From positions 1 through 57,665 of the IMG/VR virus record IMGVR_UViG_3300008113_000328: a stretch of DNA of 57,665 bases; one strand, 5' to 3'. The notes beneath the pieces were generated by a model. It was not told the DNA's origin and ran no database searches. It saw nothing but the letters and a program-made list of their open reading frames with translations. Shown here piece by piece: positions 36,959 through 46,134 of the stretch. The stretch's first letter is position 1; every line of letters starts with the position of its first letter. This stretch comes from a virus. Both the position numbers and the translations under genes were made by a program.

Positions 36959-39185
36959 CTCATTGTATTTTACGGTCCGTGACCTAATACCCAACCCTGT
37001 TCTTTTAAAAAAGAATAAGGCAAAGACTTGGGCATATGGTTATGACGAGAAGTATGACGTTGTAGTAATCTCCAAGACGGGAGAGATAGGTCAGATAATA
37101 AATGTATCGGGCCTTAATATCGCTTTGCCTGCCCAACCTAAGGAGTGTCTTCAAAGACACTCAAAACCATCTGAGCAGTATTGGGAGAGGCAAGAGTTGC
37201 CAAAAGAACTTGCGAAGATTCAGTCTATCTTTCATTGGAATGAGAAACCTAAAGAGTTTAAGGATAGATGGGTTGACTACATCGAGAAAGAGTTTGACTA
37301 TAGAGAGGAAGGATTTTGGTTTATGAACAACGGGAAGCCCTGTTATATTACAGGTGCTCACTATATGTACCTTCAGTGGTCAAGCATTGACGTTGGATAT
37401 CCTGACTTTAGAGAGGCCAATCGAATCTTCTTTTTGTTTTGGGAGGCGTGCAAAGCTGACCCAAGAGCATTTGGAATGATATATCTCAAGATTAGACGTT
37501 CAGGATTTTCCTTTATGGCTTCGTCTGAATGTGTAAACATTGGTACGCTCGCTCGTGATGCACGTGTAGGAATATTATCTAAGACGGGTGCGGATGCAAA
37601 GAAGATGTTTACAGATAAGGTTGTACCCATCAATAGTAGACTTCCATTCTTTTTCAGACCTATTATGGATGGTATGGATAAGCCAAAGACCGAGTTGGCG
37701 TTCCGCGTGCCTGCCTCCAAGATTACAAAAAAGAATATGTATGAGTCTTCTGATGATGAGATAGAGGGATTAGATACCACTATAGATTGGAAGAACACAG
37801 AAGAGAACTCTTATGACGGAGAGAAGTTAGCTTTCTTGGCTCACGATGAGTCGGGCAAGTGGGTCAAGCCAAATAACATCCTAAACAATTGGCGCGTAAC
37901 TAAGACCTGTTTGCGTTTGGGTAGTAAGATAATCGGAAAGTGTATGATGGGTTCTACCTCTAATGCTTTGAGCAAGGGGGGTGATAACTTTAAAAAACTG
38001 TATGAGGATTCCCACATAGGGATACGTAACGCCAATGGTCAGACCAAAAGTGGAATGTACTCGTTGTTTATTCCAATGGAGTGGAATATGGAAGGCTTCA
38101 TTGATATACACGGGATGCCTGTATTTAGAAAGCCTGAAGAAAGGGTAAGAGGAGTAGATGGCAATTGGATTAGTAATGGTGCTATAGATTATTGGGAGGC
38201 TGAGGTTGATTCGCTCAAGCACGACTCAGATGCACTCAATGAATTTTATCGTCAGTTCCCAAGAACAGAATCCCACGCATTTCGTGATGAGAGCAAGCAA
38301 GCCCTGTTTAACCTAACTAAAATATATCAGCAGATTGACTACAACGATTCTTTGATAATAGACCAACACGTAACTCGTGGCAGCTTTATGTGGAAGGACG
38401 GAATCAAGGATACGCAGGTTATATTTATGCCTGATAAGCGTGGGCGTTTTGCAATTACGTGGGTTCCTCCAAAGCAGATGCAAAACAATGTGCACCTGCG
38501 CAATGGTATTAAGTATCCCGGCAATGAGCACTTAGGCTCGTTTGGGTGTGACTCATATGATATCTCTGCTGTTGTGGATGGAAGGGGGTCGAATGGTTCT
38601 CTTCACGGAATGACTAAGTTCCATATGGATGAGGCTCCTATAAACGAGTTCTTTTTGGAATACATTGCTCGACCACAAACGGCTGAGATATTTTTTGAAG
38701 AGGTTCTTATGGCTTGTGTATTTTATGGTATGCCTATCTTGGCGGAGAATAACAAGCCTCGTTTACTATACCACTTTAAGAATAGAGGATATCGTGGGTT
38801 CTGTATGAATAGGCCCGATAAACAATATGCTAAACTATCTAAGACTGAGCGTGAACTTGGAGGCATACCTAACTCATCTGAGGATGTAAAGCAGGCTCAC
38901 GCTGCTGCGATAGAGTCGTATATTGAGAAGTTTATTGGTATGGATTTATCAGGTGCTTATAGAGATTCCGATGAGATGGGGTCTATGTTATTTACAAGAA
39001 CACTTGAGGATTGGGCTAAGTTTGATATTAACGATAGAACTAAGTTCGATGCATCTATCAGTTCGGGACTAGCTATTATGGCTAACCAAAAACATCTTTA
39101 TATGCCTGAGAAAAAAGAATCCAAAATAAGTATTAACTTCGCAAGGTACAAGAATGACGGAAACACAAGTCAATTGATTCGATGA
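36936..39185 (+). CDS. terL: Terminase large subunit
   Basis: A 749-residue packaging motor. The ATPase domain has a Walker-A-like IRRSGFSFMAS (near 187), Walker-B LAFLAHDES with catalytic Glu (near 298) and a coupling motif GSTSNA. The RNase H-type nuclease domain begins with GCDSYDIS (near 538), giving the first catalytic Asp. The length and motif spacing fit crAss-like and related podoviral terminases. The start is a TTG at 36936; a second TTG lies nine codons later. The gene carries a sense-strand copy of the recurrent hairpin (37145-37160). Confidence 0.92.
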   Translation: MQSEGLNNSLYFTVRDLIPNPVLLKKNKAKTWAYGYDEKYDVVVISKTGEIGQIINVSGLNIALPAQPKECLQRHSKPSEQYWERQELPKELAKIQSIFHWNEKPKEFKDRWVDYIEKEFDYREEGFWFMNNGKPCYITGAHYMYLQWSSIDVGYPDFREANRIFFLFWEACKADPRAFGMIYLKIRRSGFSFMASSECVNIGTLARDARVGILSKTGADAKKMFTDKVVPINSRLPFFFRPIMDGMDKPKTELAFRVPASKITKKNMYESSDDEIEGLDTTIDWKNTEENSYDGEKLAFLAHDESGKWVKPNNILNNWRVTKTCLRLGSKIIGKCMMGSTSNALSKGGDNFKKLYEDSHIGIRNANGQTKSGMYSLFIPMEWNMEGFIDIHGMPVFRKPEERVRGVDGNWISNGAIDYWEAEVDSLKHDSDALNEFYRQFPRTESHAFRDESKQALFNLTKIYQQIDYNDSLIIDQHVTRGSFMWKDGIKDTQVIFMPDKRGRFAITWVPPKQMQNNVHLRNGIKYPGNEHLGSFGCDSYDISAVVDGRGSNGSLHGMTKFHMDEAPINEFFLEYIARPQTAEIFFEEVLMACVFYGMPILAENNKPRLLYHFKNRGYRGFCMNRPDKQYAKLSKTERELGGIPNSSEDVKQAHAAAIESYIEKFIGMDLSGAYRDSDEMGSMLFTRTLEDWAKFDINDRTKFDASISSGLAIMANQKHLYMPEKKESKISINFARYKNDGNTSQLIR
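37143..37162 (+). repeat. Recurrent hairpin within the terminase gene
   Basis: GAGTGTCTTCAAAGACACTC, a 9-bp stem identical to the copy before hammerhead 3, here inside coding sequence (ECLQRHS), sense orientation. Confidence 0.88.
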
Positions 39186-41617
39186 AAGATATAGAAATCA
39201 ACATACTGTCTACAAGCTTCCCAAGTCAGTTTGCTACTGATGCAGAAAAAGAATCAGATGCATTTGGGCTTCAAGTTGGACAAGCCATTCAATATGAATG
39301 GTTCAGAAAGGATGGAACCTCTTGTAGATATTATAATCAGTGGCGTGATTTCCATAGACTCCGTCTCTATGCTCGTGGAGAACAAGGCACGGCTAAATAC
39401 AAAAATGAATTAGCTATTGATGGTGACTTATCTTATCTCAATTTAGATTGGACACCTGTTCCTGTTATACCAAAGTTTGTAGATATCGTAGTTAACGGTA
39501 TGTCAGACCGAATGTTTAAAGTGAAGGCGTATGCACAAGATGCTATGTCTCAGGCTAAGCGTAGTAAATATCAGGAGATGATTGAAACTCAGATGGCAGG
39601 TAAGCCTGTACTTGAGAAGATTCAAGAACTGACAGGAGCTAATCCATTTATGGTTGAGCCTGATGAGTTGCCTGAAAGTGATGATGAGTTGTCATTGTAT
39701 ATGCAGCTCAACTACAAACCCGCTATCGAGATAGCAGAGGAAGAAGCAATCAATACAATCTTTGACGAGAATCATTATCAAGACACACGTAAAAGACTTG
39801 ACTATGATAGCACCGTATTGGGTATAGCTGTTTGTAAGCACGAGTTCTTGCAAGGTACGGGAGTTAAGATTTCATACGTAGACCCTGCAAATATTGTATA
39901 CAGTTATACTGAAGACCCATATTTCAAAGATTGTTTTTATTGGGGTGAGATTAAAACTGTACCGCTTACTGAGCTGTATAAGATTGACCAATCACTCACT
40001 GCTGAAGACCTTAAGGAGATATCTCAATATAGTCAAGGATGGTATGACTACTACAACGTAGCAAGATTCTACGAGAACAGCGTATTCTTTAGAGACACTT
40101 GTACTTTGATGTACTTCAACTACAAGACCACCAAGAAGATTGTATACAAGAAGAAGAGACTTGACAATGGTGGTACACGTGTAATTGAAAAAGATGATAC
40201 GTTCAACCCTCCAACTGAAATGATGGAGGAGGGCAACTTTGAAAAGATTGAAAAGACAATTGACGTATGGTATGAGGGAATTATGGTTATGGGAACCAAC
40301 ATCCTTTTGAAATGGGAGTTGGCTCATAATATGGTTCGACCTAAGTCAGCTTCTCAGCACGCGCTTCCTAATTATTTTGCTTGTGCTCCTCGTATGTACA
40401 AGGGTGTTATTGAATCGTTGGTTCGCAGGATGATTCCATTTGCTGACCTTATTCAAATCACCCACTTAAAGTTGCAGCAAGTTATTGCGCGTGTAGTTCC
40501 TGATGGTGTGTTCATTGATGCTGATGGCTTGAATGAGGTAGACCTTGGCACGGGCAATGCGTACAATCCCGAGGACGCACTTCGTTTGTATTTCCAAACG
40601 GGTAGTGTTATTGGACGCAGCTTTACACAAGATGGTGATTTCAATAACGCCCGTGTCCCTATCACTCAGTTAACATCTAATTCAGGAGCGGCCAAGACTC
40701 AAATGTTGATTGCTAATTACAATCACTATATGGATATGATTAGAACAGTAACGGGTCTTAACGAAGCCCGGGATGGTTCTACTCCTGACCCACATTCATT
40801 GGTTGGTCTTCAAAAGTTAGCAGCCTTAAATTCAAACACGGCTACTCGTCATATTCTTGAGAGTGGATTGAATATCTATCGCTCATTAGCAGAGGCGATT
40901 ACTTATCGTATATCTGATATCTTGGAGTATGCTGACTTTAAAGAAGAGTTTATAAATCAGATAGGTCGATTTAATGTATCTATTCTTGGAGACATATCAG
41001 ACTTGTACATATATGACTTTGGAATCTTCATTGAAGTTTCACCTGACGAGGAACAGAAGGCTCAGCTTGAACAGAACATTCAGATGGCATTATCTAAGGG
41101 TGACATCAATCTTGAGGACGCAATTGATATCCGTGAGATAAAGAATATAAAGCTTGCTAATCAACTCCTCAAGTTAAAGCGAACTAAGAAAGAGCAACGT
41201 GAAGAGAAGATGGCTATGCAAAAGCAGGCAATGATTGCTCAGCAACAGTTTAAGTCTCAGGAGTTGGCATCGCAAGTTGCAATGCAAAAGATACAGGCAG
41301 AAGCACAAGCTAAGATGCAAATTAAACAGGCTGAGATTGCTTTTGAAATTGAGAAGATGAAGCAAGAGGCCGCAATGAAATCTCAACTTATGGCTCAGGA
41401 GTTTAACTACAATATGCAGTTAGGCTCTATGGAGACATCAAGTTTGACACAGCGAGAGAAAGAAAAAGAAGATGCTAAGGCCAAACGTATTAGTATTCAG
41501 AACACTCAGCAATCTAAATTGATTAATCAAAGAAAGAACAATCTTCCTCCAATGAACTTTGAGTCTAATGAGGATAGCTTAGATGGGTTTGATTTGGCTG
41601 AGTTTTCACCTCGATAA
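39182..41617 (+). CDS. Portal protein
   Basis: An 811-residue protein, overlapping terL by 4 bases. The central region (ACAPRMYKGVIESLVRRMIP, ...HLKLQQVIARVVPDGVFIDA, then TGLNEARDGSTP) is the portal core including the stem/clip region. The C-terminal ~150 residues are Gln/Lys/Glu-rich helix (barrel), as in crAss-like and P22-like portals. Position after terL and before the capsid genes agrees. Confidence 0.88.
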   Translation: MKDIEINILSTSFPSQFATDAEKESDAFGLQVGQAIQYEWFRKDGTSCRYYNQWRDFHRLRLYARGEQGTAKYKNELAIDGDLSYLNLDWTPVPVIPKFVDIVVNGMSDRMFKVKAYAQDAMSQAKRSKYQEMIETQMAGKPVLEKIQELTGANPFMVEPDELPESDDELSLYMQLNYKPAIEIAEEEAINTIFDENHYQDTRKRLDYDSTVLGIAVCKHEFLQGTGVKISYVDPANIVYSYTEDPYFKDCFYWGEIKTVPLTELYKIDQSLTAEDLKEISQYSQGWYDYYNVARFYENSVFFRDTCTLMYFNYKTTKKIVYKKKRLDNGGTRVIEKDDTFNPPTEMMEEGNFEKIEKTIDVWYEGIMVMGTNILLKWELAHNMVRPKSASQHALPNYFACAPRMYKGVIESLVRRMIPFADLIQITHLKLQQVIARVVPDGVFIDADGLNEVDLGTGNAYNPEDALRLYFQTGSVIGRSFTQDGDFNNARVPITQLTSNSGAAKTQMLIANYNHYMDMIRTVTGLNEARDGSTPDPHSLVGLQKLAALNSNTATRHILESGLNIYRSLAEAITYRISDILEYADFKEEFINQIGRFNVSILGDISDLYIYDFGIFIEVSPDEEQKAQLEQNIQMALSKGDINLEDAIDIREIKNIKLANQLLKLKRTKKEQREEKMAMQKQAMIAQQQFKSQELASQVAMQKIQAEAQAKMQIKQAEIAFEIEKMKQEAAMKSQLMAQEFNYNMQLGSMETSSLTQREKEKEDAKAKRISIQNTQQSKLINQRKNNLPPMNFESNEDSLDGFDLAEFSPR

Positions 41618-41636
41618 AAGATTGAAAAATTTGTTG

Positions 41637-41644
41637 TAAGTTTG
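41637..41644 (+). promoter_or_regulatory. Possible -7 box (TAAGTTTG)
   Basis: TAAGTTTG 21 bases before the scaffold-like gene; no clear -33 TTG. Confidence 0.45.
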
Positions 41645-41665
41645 TAACCAATAAAATTAAATCTA

Positions 41666-42763
41666 ATGCAATTTAAAGAAGTAAGGGTAATTGACACAGG
41701 AGACACCAAGGGTGTAGCAGAGAAAGAAGCTGAATTACTTGCTAAGCACGAAGCTGCGCAAGTAGATGCTGAAGCAAATGCGGTAGTACAAGCAGAAGAG
41801 CCGCCTGCAAATGCGGACTCTCAGTTGCCCGAGCTAAAAGAAGAAGACGTTCTTTCATATATTGGAAAAAGATACAATAAGCAAATCAACTCTTTTGATG
41901 AGTTGATGGCTGAACGTCAGCAGGCAGAACAGATGCCTGAAGACGTAGCCGCTTATATGAAATTTAAGAAGGAGACAGGTCGTGGATTCGATGACTTTAT
42001 CAAACTGAATAAAGATTACGATTCTATGGACGCTGATATCCTTCTAAAAGAATACCTTTCCTCTACACAAGAGGGACTTGATGCCGAAGACATTGAGGCT
42101 TTGATGGATGATTATAGATATGATGAAGACCTTGATGATGAATCGCGAGTTAAAAAGGTAAAGATTGAGAGAAAGAAAACTATTGCTGAGGCAAAGAAAT
42201 TCTTTAACACTCAAAAGGAAAAGTACAAGATACCCCTTGAGTCAAGTGCGGTTGGTGTTCCTGCTGAGGATAAAGAAGAGTATGAAGCGTTCAAGCAGTA
42301 TATAGGCAAGGCGAAGACCATAGAGGAGGAGAACAACCGTAAGCGTCAATGGTTTGACCAAAAAACGGACGAGGTGTTTAGCGGAGAGTTCAAAGGTTTT
42401 GAGTTCAACGTGAATGACCGAAAGTTCAAATTTTCTCCCGGAGACGCTGCTGAGTTGAAGAAAGTCCAATCAACTCCTGCGAACTTTATTAATAAGTTCT
42501 TGGATGAAAATGGATTGATGAAAGACGCAGCAGGCTACCATAGGTCGTTAGCTATTGCTATGCACCCCGACAAGTTCGCCAAGTACTTCTATGAGCAAGG
42601 ATTGGCAGACGCAACTGATGATGTTGCCCGTAAGATTAAGAATGTAAATATGTCTGAACGGAAAGCTCCTGAGGTTACGTCAACTAATAGTGGGTTTCAG
42701 GTGAAAGCGGTCAACCCTGATTCCGGAAGGAAACTAAAAATCCGTAGTGCAAAACGAATTTAA
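41666..42763 (+). CDS. Putative scaffolding / capsid-assembly protein
   Basis: A 365-residue, highly charged protein: an Ala/Glu-rich coiled coil (residues 15-60), acidic helices, and a basic C-terminus (PDSGRKLKIRSAKRI). Location between portal and major capsid genes, absence of a known fold, and a positively charged tail fit an internal scaffolding protein. No protease domain seen. Confidence 0.72.
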   Translation: MQFKEVRVIDTGDTKGVAEKEAELLAKHEAAQVDAEANAVVQAEEPPANADSQLPELKEEDVLSYIGKRYNKQINSFDELMAERQQAEQMPEDVAAYMKFKKETGRGFDDFIKLNKDYDSMDADILLKEYLSSTQEGLDAEDIEALMDDYRYDEDLDDESRVKKVKIERKKTIAEAKKFFNTQKEKYKIPLESSAVGVPAEDKEEYEAFKQYIGKAKTIEEENNRKRQWFDQKTDEVFSGEFKGFEFNVNDRKFKFSPGDAAELKKVQSTPANFINKFLDENGLMKDAAGYHRSLAIAMHPDKFAKYFYEQGLADATDDVARKIKNVNMSERKAPEVTSTNSGFQVKAVNPDSGRKLKIRSAKRI

Positions 42764-42784
42764 CGAATTTAAAAATTAAACAAA

Positions 42785-44230
42785 ATGGCAGGTTCTATTT
42801 TATCAAACCCTACCTTTTCGCTGCAACCCGCTCCCGAACAGGTGGCTTTACAAACAAATTACATTACTGACTTTGATTTCTTAAATCAGTATCTCCCCGA
42901 TACTTACGAGAAGGAATTTGAGCGTTATGGTAATCGTACAATTGCATCATTCCTCCGTATGGTAGGAGCTGAGATGCCCTCAAACTCTGACCAAATCAAA
43001 TGGGCAGAACAAGGTCGTCTTCACATTAAGTACAGTAACTGTACTACTGCTGCTGCTGCCGGTGCGAGTACAGCTACGTTTCAGGTAAATACTGTAGCGG
43101 GAGCAATTGCAACAGTTGCTATTCGTGTTGGTCAAACTGTAATGATTCAGCAGAACACTACAGGTGTTTTCAACAAAGCTATCGTTACAGCTGTTACTCA
43201 AACAAACACTGCAACAGTAGCAGGTACATTTACTGTAGCTTACTATGAAGCAGGTGGTCAAGCTGCCGCAGGTGCGGGTGCTACGTTTACTGTATTCATT
43301 TATGGTTCTGAGTTCCGTAAAGGAACTAATGGAATGGTTGGTTCTTTGGAAGCTGAAGATGATATCTACAGCAACAGCCCAATCATTATCAAGGACAAGT
43401 ATGCTGTAAACGGTTCCGATATGGCTCAAATCGGTTGGGTTGAGGTAACTACTGAGAATGGTGCTACAGGATATCTTTGGTATCTGAAGAGCGAGCACGA
43501 GACTCGTCTTCGCTTTGAGGACTACCTTGAAACTGCAATGATTGAAGCCGTTCCTGCTGCGTCAGGTTCAGGTGCTGCAACCGCAGGTTTCAAAGGCTCT
43601 GAAGGCATCTTCTATGTAGTTAACAACCGTGGTAACGTATGGGGTGCAGGTACTCCAACTACTCTTGCGGAGTGGGATACCATCGTTCAGCGTTTGGACC
43701 GTCAAGGTGCAATTGAAGAGAACGTAGTATTCGTTAACCGTCAGCTTAGCTTTGACATTGATAATATGTTGGCTACCTTAAACGGTTTCAACGGAGGCTC
43801 TGCCGCAGGTGCTGCATCATTCGGTCTATTCGACAACGACATTAATATGGCGTTGAACCTCGGATTCACAGGATTCCGCAGAGGTTATGACTTCTATAAG
43901 TCAGATTGGAAATACCTTAACGACCCAACAATGCGCGGTGGCTTGAACGCTACTGCTGCAACTGCAACAGGTACTGTAACAGGTCTTCTTGTTCCTGCGG
44001 GTTCTACTTCAGTGTATGACCAAATTATGGGCAAGAACGCTAAGCGTCCATTCCTTCACGTGCGTTACCGCGCATCTGAGGCTGAAGACCGCAGATACAA
44101 GACTTGGATTACAGGTTCTGCGGGAGGTGCTGCTACAAGCGACCTCGATGCAATGGAGGTTAACTTCCTTTCTGAGCGTGCAGTATGTACCTTAGGTGCG
44201 AACAACTTTATCTTGTTCCGCTACGGATAA
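42785..44230 (+). CDS. Major capsid protein (HK97-type presumed)
   Basis: A 481-residue protein. The N-terminus ends in a short arm (FSLQPAPEQVALQTNYITDF) followed by LPDTYEKEFERYGNRTIASF. An Ala/Thr-rich beta insertion occupies about 80-180. The C-terminal part contains GLFDNDINMALNLGFTGFRR and a YRASEAEDRRYKTWITG segment. Size, position after portal and scaffold, and a strong terminator after the gene fit the major capsid protein of a crAss-like or related phage; the HK97 fold is inferred. Confidence 0.82.
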   Translation: MAGSILSNPTFSLQPAPEQVALQTNYITDFDFLNQYLPDTYEKEFERYGNRTIASFLRMVGAEMPSNSDQIKWAEQGRLHIKYSNCTTAAAAGASTATFQVNTVAGAIATVAIRVGQTVMIQQNTTGVFNKAIVTAVTQTNTATVAGTFTVAYYEAGGQAAAGAGATFTVFIYGSEFRKGTNGMVGSLEAEDDIYSNSPIIIKDKYAVNGSDMAQIGWVEVTTENGATGYLWYLKSEHETRLRFEDYLETAMIEAVPAASGSGAATAGFKGSEGIFYVVNNRGNVWGAGTPTTLAEWDTIVQRLDRQGAIEENVVFVNRQLSFDIDNMLATLNGFNGGSAAGAASFGLFDNDINMALNLGFTGFRRGYDFYKSDWKYLNDPTMRGGLNATAATATGTVTGLLVPAGSTSVYDQIMGKNAKRPFLHVRYRASEAEDRRYKTWITGSAGGAATSDLDAMEVNFLSERAVCTLGANNFILFRYG

Positions 44231-44243
44231 TCGTTTTTAAAAT

Positions 44244-44275
44244 GGGAGAGTGTCTTCAAAGACACTCTCCTTTTT
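44244..44275 (+). terminator. Terminator after the major capsid gene, built on the recurrent hairpin
   Basis: The core GTGTCTTCAAAGACAC (44250-44265) is lengthened to a stem of about 13-14 bp (GGAGAG/CTCTCC) and followed by five T residues. Here the repeated hairpin is a full Rho-independent terminator, 13 bases past the stop. Confidence 0.93.
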
Positions 44276-44308
44276 ACTTAATTAAATCAAATTCAATTAA
44301 ATATAGTT

Positions 44309-45052
44309 ATGAAGAATAAAGTTTCTGCCGATAAAGTATATCGACTACTAAATGGAAGTCCGCTTTCTTACACGTTGATATCAAGAAATAACCCTCGGTT
44401 TCCACTGATGTGGTTTGATGAGGAAAAAAACATTAATCGAGTTCTTAGATACGCATCCAATCAAAAGTCTCCATTTGAAGACGAACAAGATGGAAATGTT
44501 ATTTTAGAACCAATAGTTTTTGAAGACGGGATGCTATCTGTTCCAAGAACAAATCCCGTACTACAAGCATTTTTACATTATCATCCCCATAACGGAACCG
44601 TTTTCGTTGAAGTTGATAAAGAGAAAGATGCTATGGCTGAAGTAGAGGATTTGAATATAGAGGTGGATGCATTGATTCAGGCTCGTCAATTGACAATAGA
44701 GCAAATTGAAATGCTTACTCGTGTGTTCTTTGGTAAAGACCCATCGACAGTATCAACAGCTGAATTGAAGAGAGACCTTTTGATTTTTGCAAAAAGGTAT
44801 CCTCAGTCATTCTTAGATACATTGAATGACCCCGAACTTCAATTCCAATCGAAAGTGCGATTGTTCTTTGAGAGCAGCCTGTTGACTCTTAGAAATGGAG
44901 GCAAGGAGATATGGTTTAATACTGCCACTAACAAAAAGAAGATGTGCTCTGTTCCATACGGACAAGAACCATATGAGACGGCAGAGGCATTCTTGAAAAG
45001 TGACGATGGTCTTGATGCGCTTAAAATGCTAGAGACTATGATTGAGAAATAA
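44309..45052 (+). CDS. Putative head-associated structural protein
   Basis: A 247-residue protein starting MKNKVSADKVYRLLNGSPLS. Residues 1-100 are beta-rich, with VIFED and FVEVDKEKDAMAEVEDL; the rest is helical (KRDLLIFAKRYPQSFLDTLN). A protein of this size follows the capsid gene in crAss-like phages. Its role is unknown, possibly a head vertex or cargo protein. Confidence 0.65.
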   Translation: MKNKVSADKVYRLLNGSPLSYTLISRNNPRFPLMWFDEEKNINRVLRYASNQKSPFEDEQDGNVILEPIVFEDGMLSVPRTNPVLQAFLHYHPHNGTVFVEVDKEKDAMAEVEDLNIEVDALIQARQLTIEQIEMLTRVFFGKDPSTVSTAELKRDLLIFAKRYPQSFLDTLNDPELQFQSKVRLFFESSLLTLRNGGKEIWFNTATNKKKMCSVPYGQEPYETAEAFLKSDDGLDALKMLETMIEK

Positions 45053-45102
45053 GGTTTGGATGTGTTATAGTTATTGTGATTAGATGATTAGTTTACTGAT
45101 GA

Positions 45103-45132
45103 GGGAGGGGCTTAGTGCCCCTCTCTTTTTTT
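45103..45132 (+). terminator. Rho-independent terminator
   Basis: AGGGGC-TTAGT-GCCCCT with further outer pairs, followed by seven T residues. The promoter box at 45135 starts directly after it. Confidence 0.9.
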
Positions 45133-45134
45133 AG

Positions 45135-45142
45135 TATATTTG
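45135..45142 (+). promoter_or_regulatory. Bacteroidota-type -7 box (TATATTTG)
   Basis: TATATTTG 13 bases before the next ATG, immediately after a terminator, so the tail genes form a separate late unit. Confidence 0.7.
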
Positions 45143-45155
45143 TAAAAAAGAAGGG

Positions 45156-46109
45156 ATGATAAACTCAGTCAGAAACACAGTCTTATCCGTGCTCAACAAA
45201 AACAACTACGGATATATCTCTCCCTCAGACTTTAACCTATATGCCAAGCAGGCGCAGATGGAGCTGTTTGAGGATTACTTTAGTGACTACAACAAGTCTG
45301 TTGTATATGAAAACCAACGAGTTTCAGGCACTGACTATGCTGATGTCAAGAAAGCAATCACGGAGCTATTAGAGCTTTTCTTGTCTAATAACTTTTTGCA
45401 TCCCGTTATTTCTTCAGCAGGCACACTTACAAATAGGTTCTTTATGCCATCAGATATAACTACAGGTGATAGAGCTTATATGCTTAGCAGAATTATTTAT
45501 TATAATCAGCTGAAGAGTCAAGGCTCTAACACTTTAGTTGTTCCGTTTCAACTTGAAGACTCGGGTGCTTTATTCGTCACTAATGGTGTTGTGGCGGGAG
45601 ATATCGTTACAAATAATGTAAACTTTTTAAGTGCCACCGTATTAGCAGTCATAGGTCAAACTCAGCTGCTATTAGACACTGATATATTTACAGCCACTCC
45701 TGTTACTTACAGTATATTTTCTTCAGTAAGTTTATCGGAAGCAGAGCCTGTAACAGACGGTAAGATAACAGCATTGAGTATATCTCCATTGACTGCTCCG
45801 TCTACAATGTTTCCTGCGTATACATTGAATAGTGAATTTATGGCTACGTATCCATCTATTCTCACGGGATACGGTTCAGTTCGTGCTTCATACTTTAGAT
45901 ATCCTAGAGACCCAAAGTGGACGTTTATTACCTTGGTTAATGGCGAACCTGCCTTTGACCAAACTCAACCTGACTATCAAGACTTTGAACTTCCGCTTGA
46001 GGATGAATATAAACTCGTTATGAAAATCCTTCAGTACTGTGGGATATCTATACGTGAAACTCAAGTTGTTCAATACGCTATGAATCAGGAGCAACAGGCG
46101 AACGCATAA
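45156..46109 (+). CDS. Putative head-tail ring / adaptor protein
   Basis: A 317-residue protein starting MINSVRNTVLSVLNKNNYGY, then QMELFEDYFSDYN. The region VSLSEAEPVTDGKITALSIS and the C-terminal YKLVMKILQYCGISIRETQV are seen in adaptor/ring-like proteins of Bacteroidota podoviruses. Position between capsid and nozzle genes supports this. Confidence 0.65.
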   Translation: MINSVRNTVLSVLNKNNYGYISPSDFNLYAKQAQMELFEDYFSDYNKSVVYENQRVSGTDYADVKKAITELLELFLSNNFLHPVISSAGTLTNRFFMPSDITTGDRAYMLSRIIYYNQLKSQGSNTLVVPFQLEDSGALFVTNGVVAGDIVTNNVNFLSATVLAVIGQTQLLLDTDIFTATPVTYSIFSSVSLSEAEPVTDGKITALSISPLTAPSTMFPAYTLNSEFMATYPSILTGYGSVRASYFRYPRDPKWTFITLVNGEPAFDQTQPDYQDFELPLEDEYKLVMKILQYCGISIRETQVVQYAMNQEQQANA

Positions 46110-46134
46110 TTAATCGTGAACAAATAACTTTCTA

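Noticed and set aside
39655-39690. CTGATGAGTTGCCTGAAAG in the portal gene as a hammerhead core
   Set aside because: The stem II halves do not pair and no stem I or III is present.
42785-44230. Programmed frameshift in the capsid gene
   Set aside because: The single frame runs cleanly to a stop and terminator; no slippery site with overlapping frame was seen.
45096-45132. CTGATGAG followed by a hairpin as a plus-strand hammerhead
   Set aside because: No GAAA core or stem III follows; the hairpin with a T-run is a terminator.
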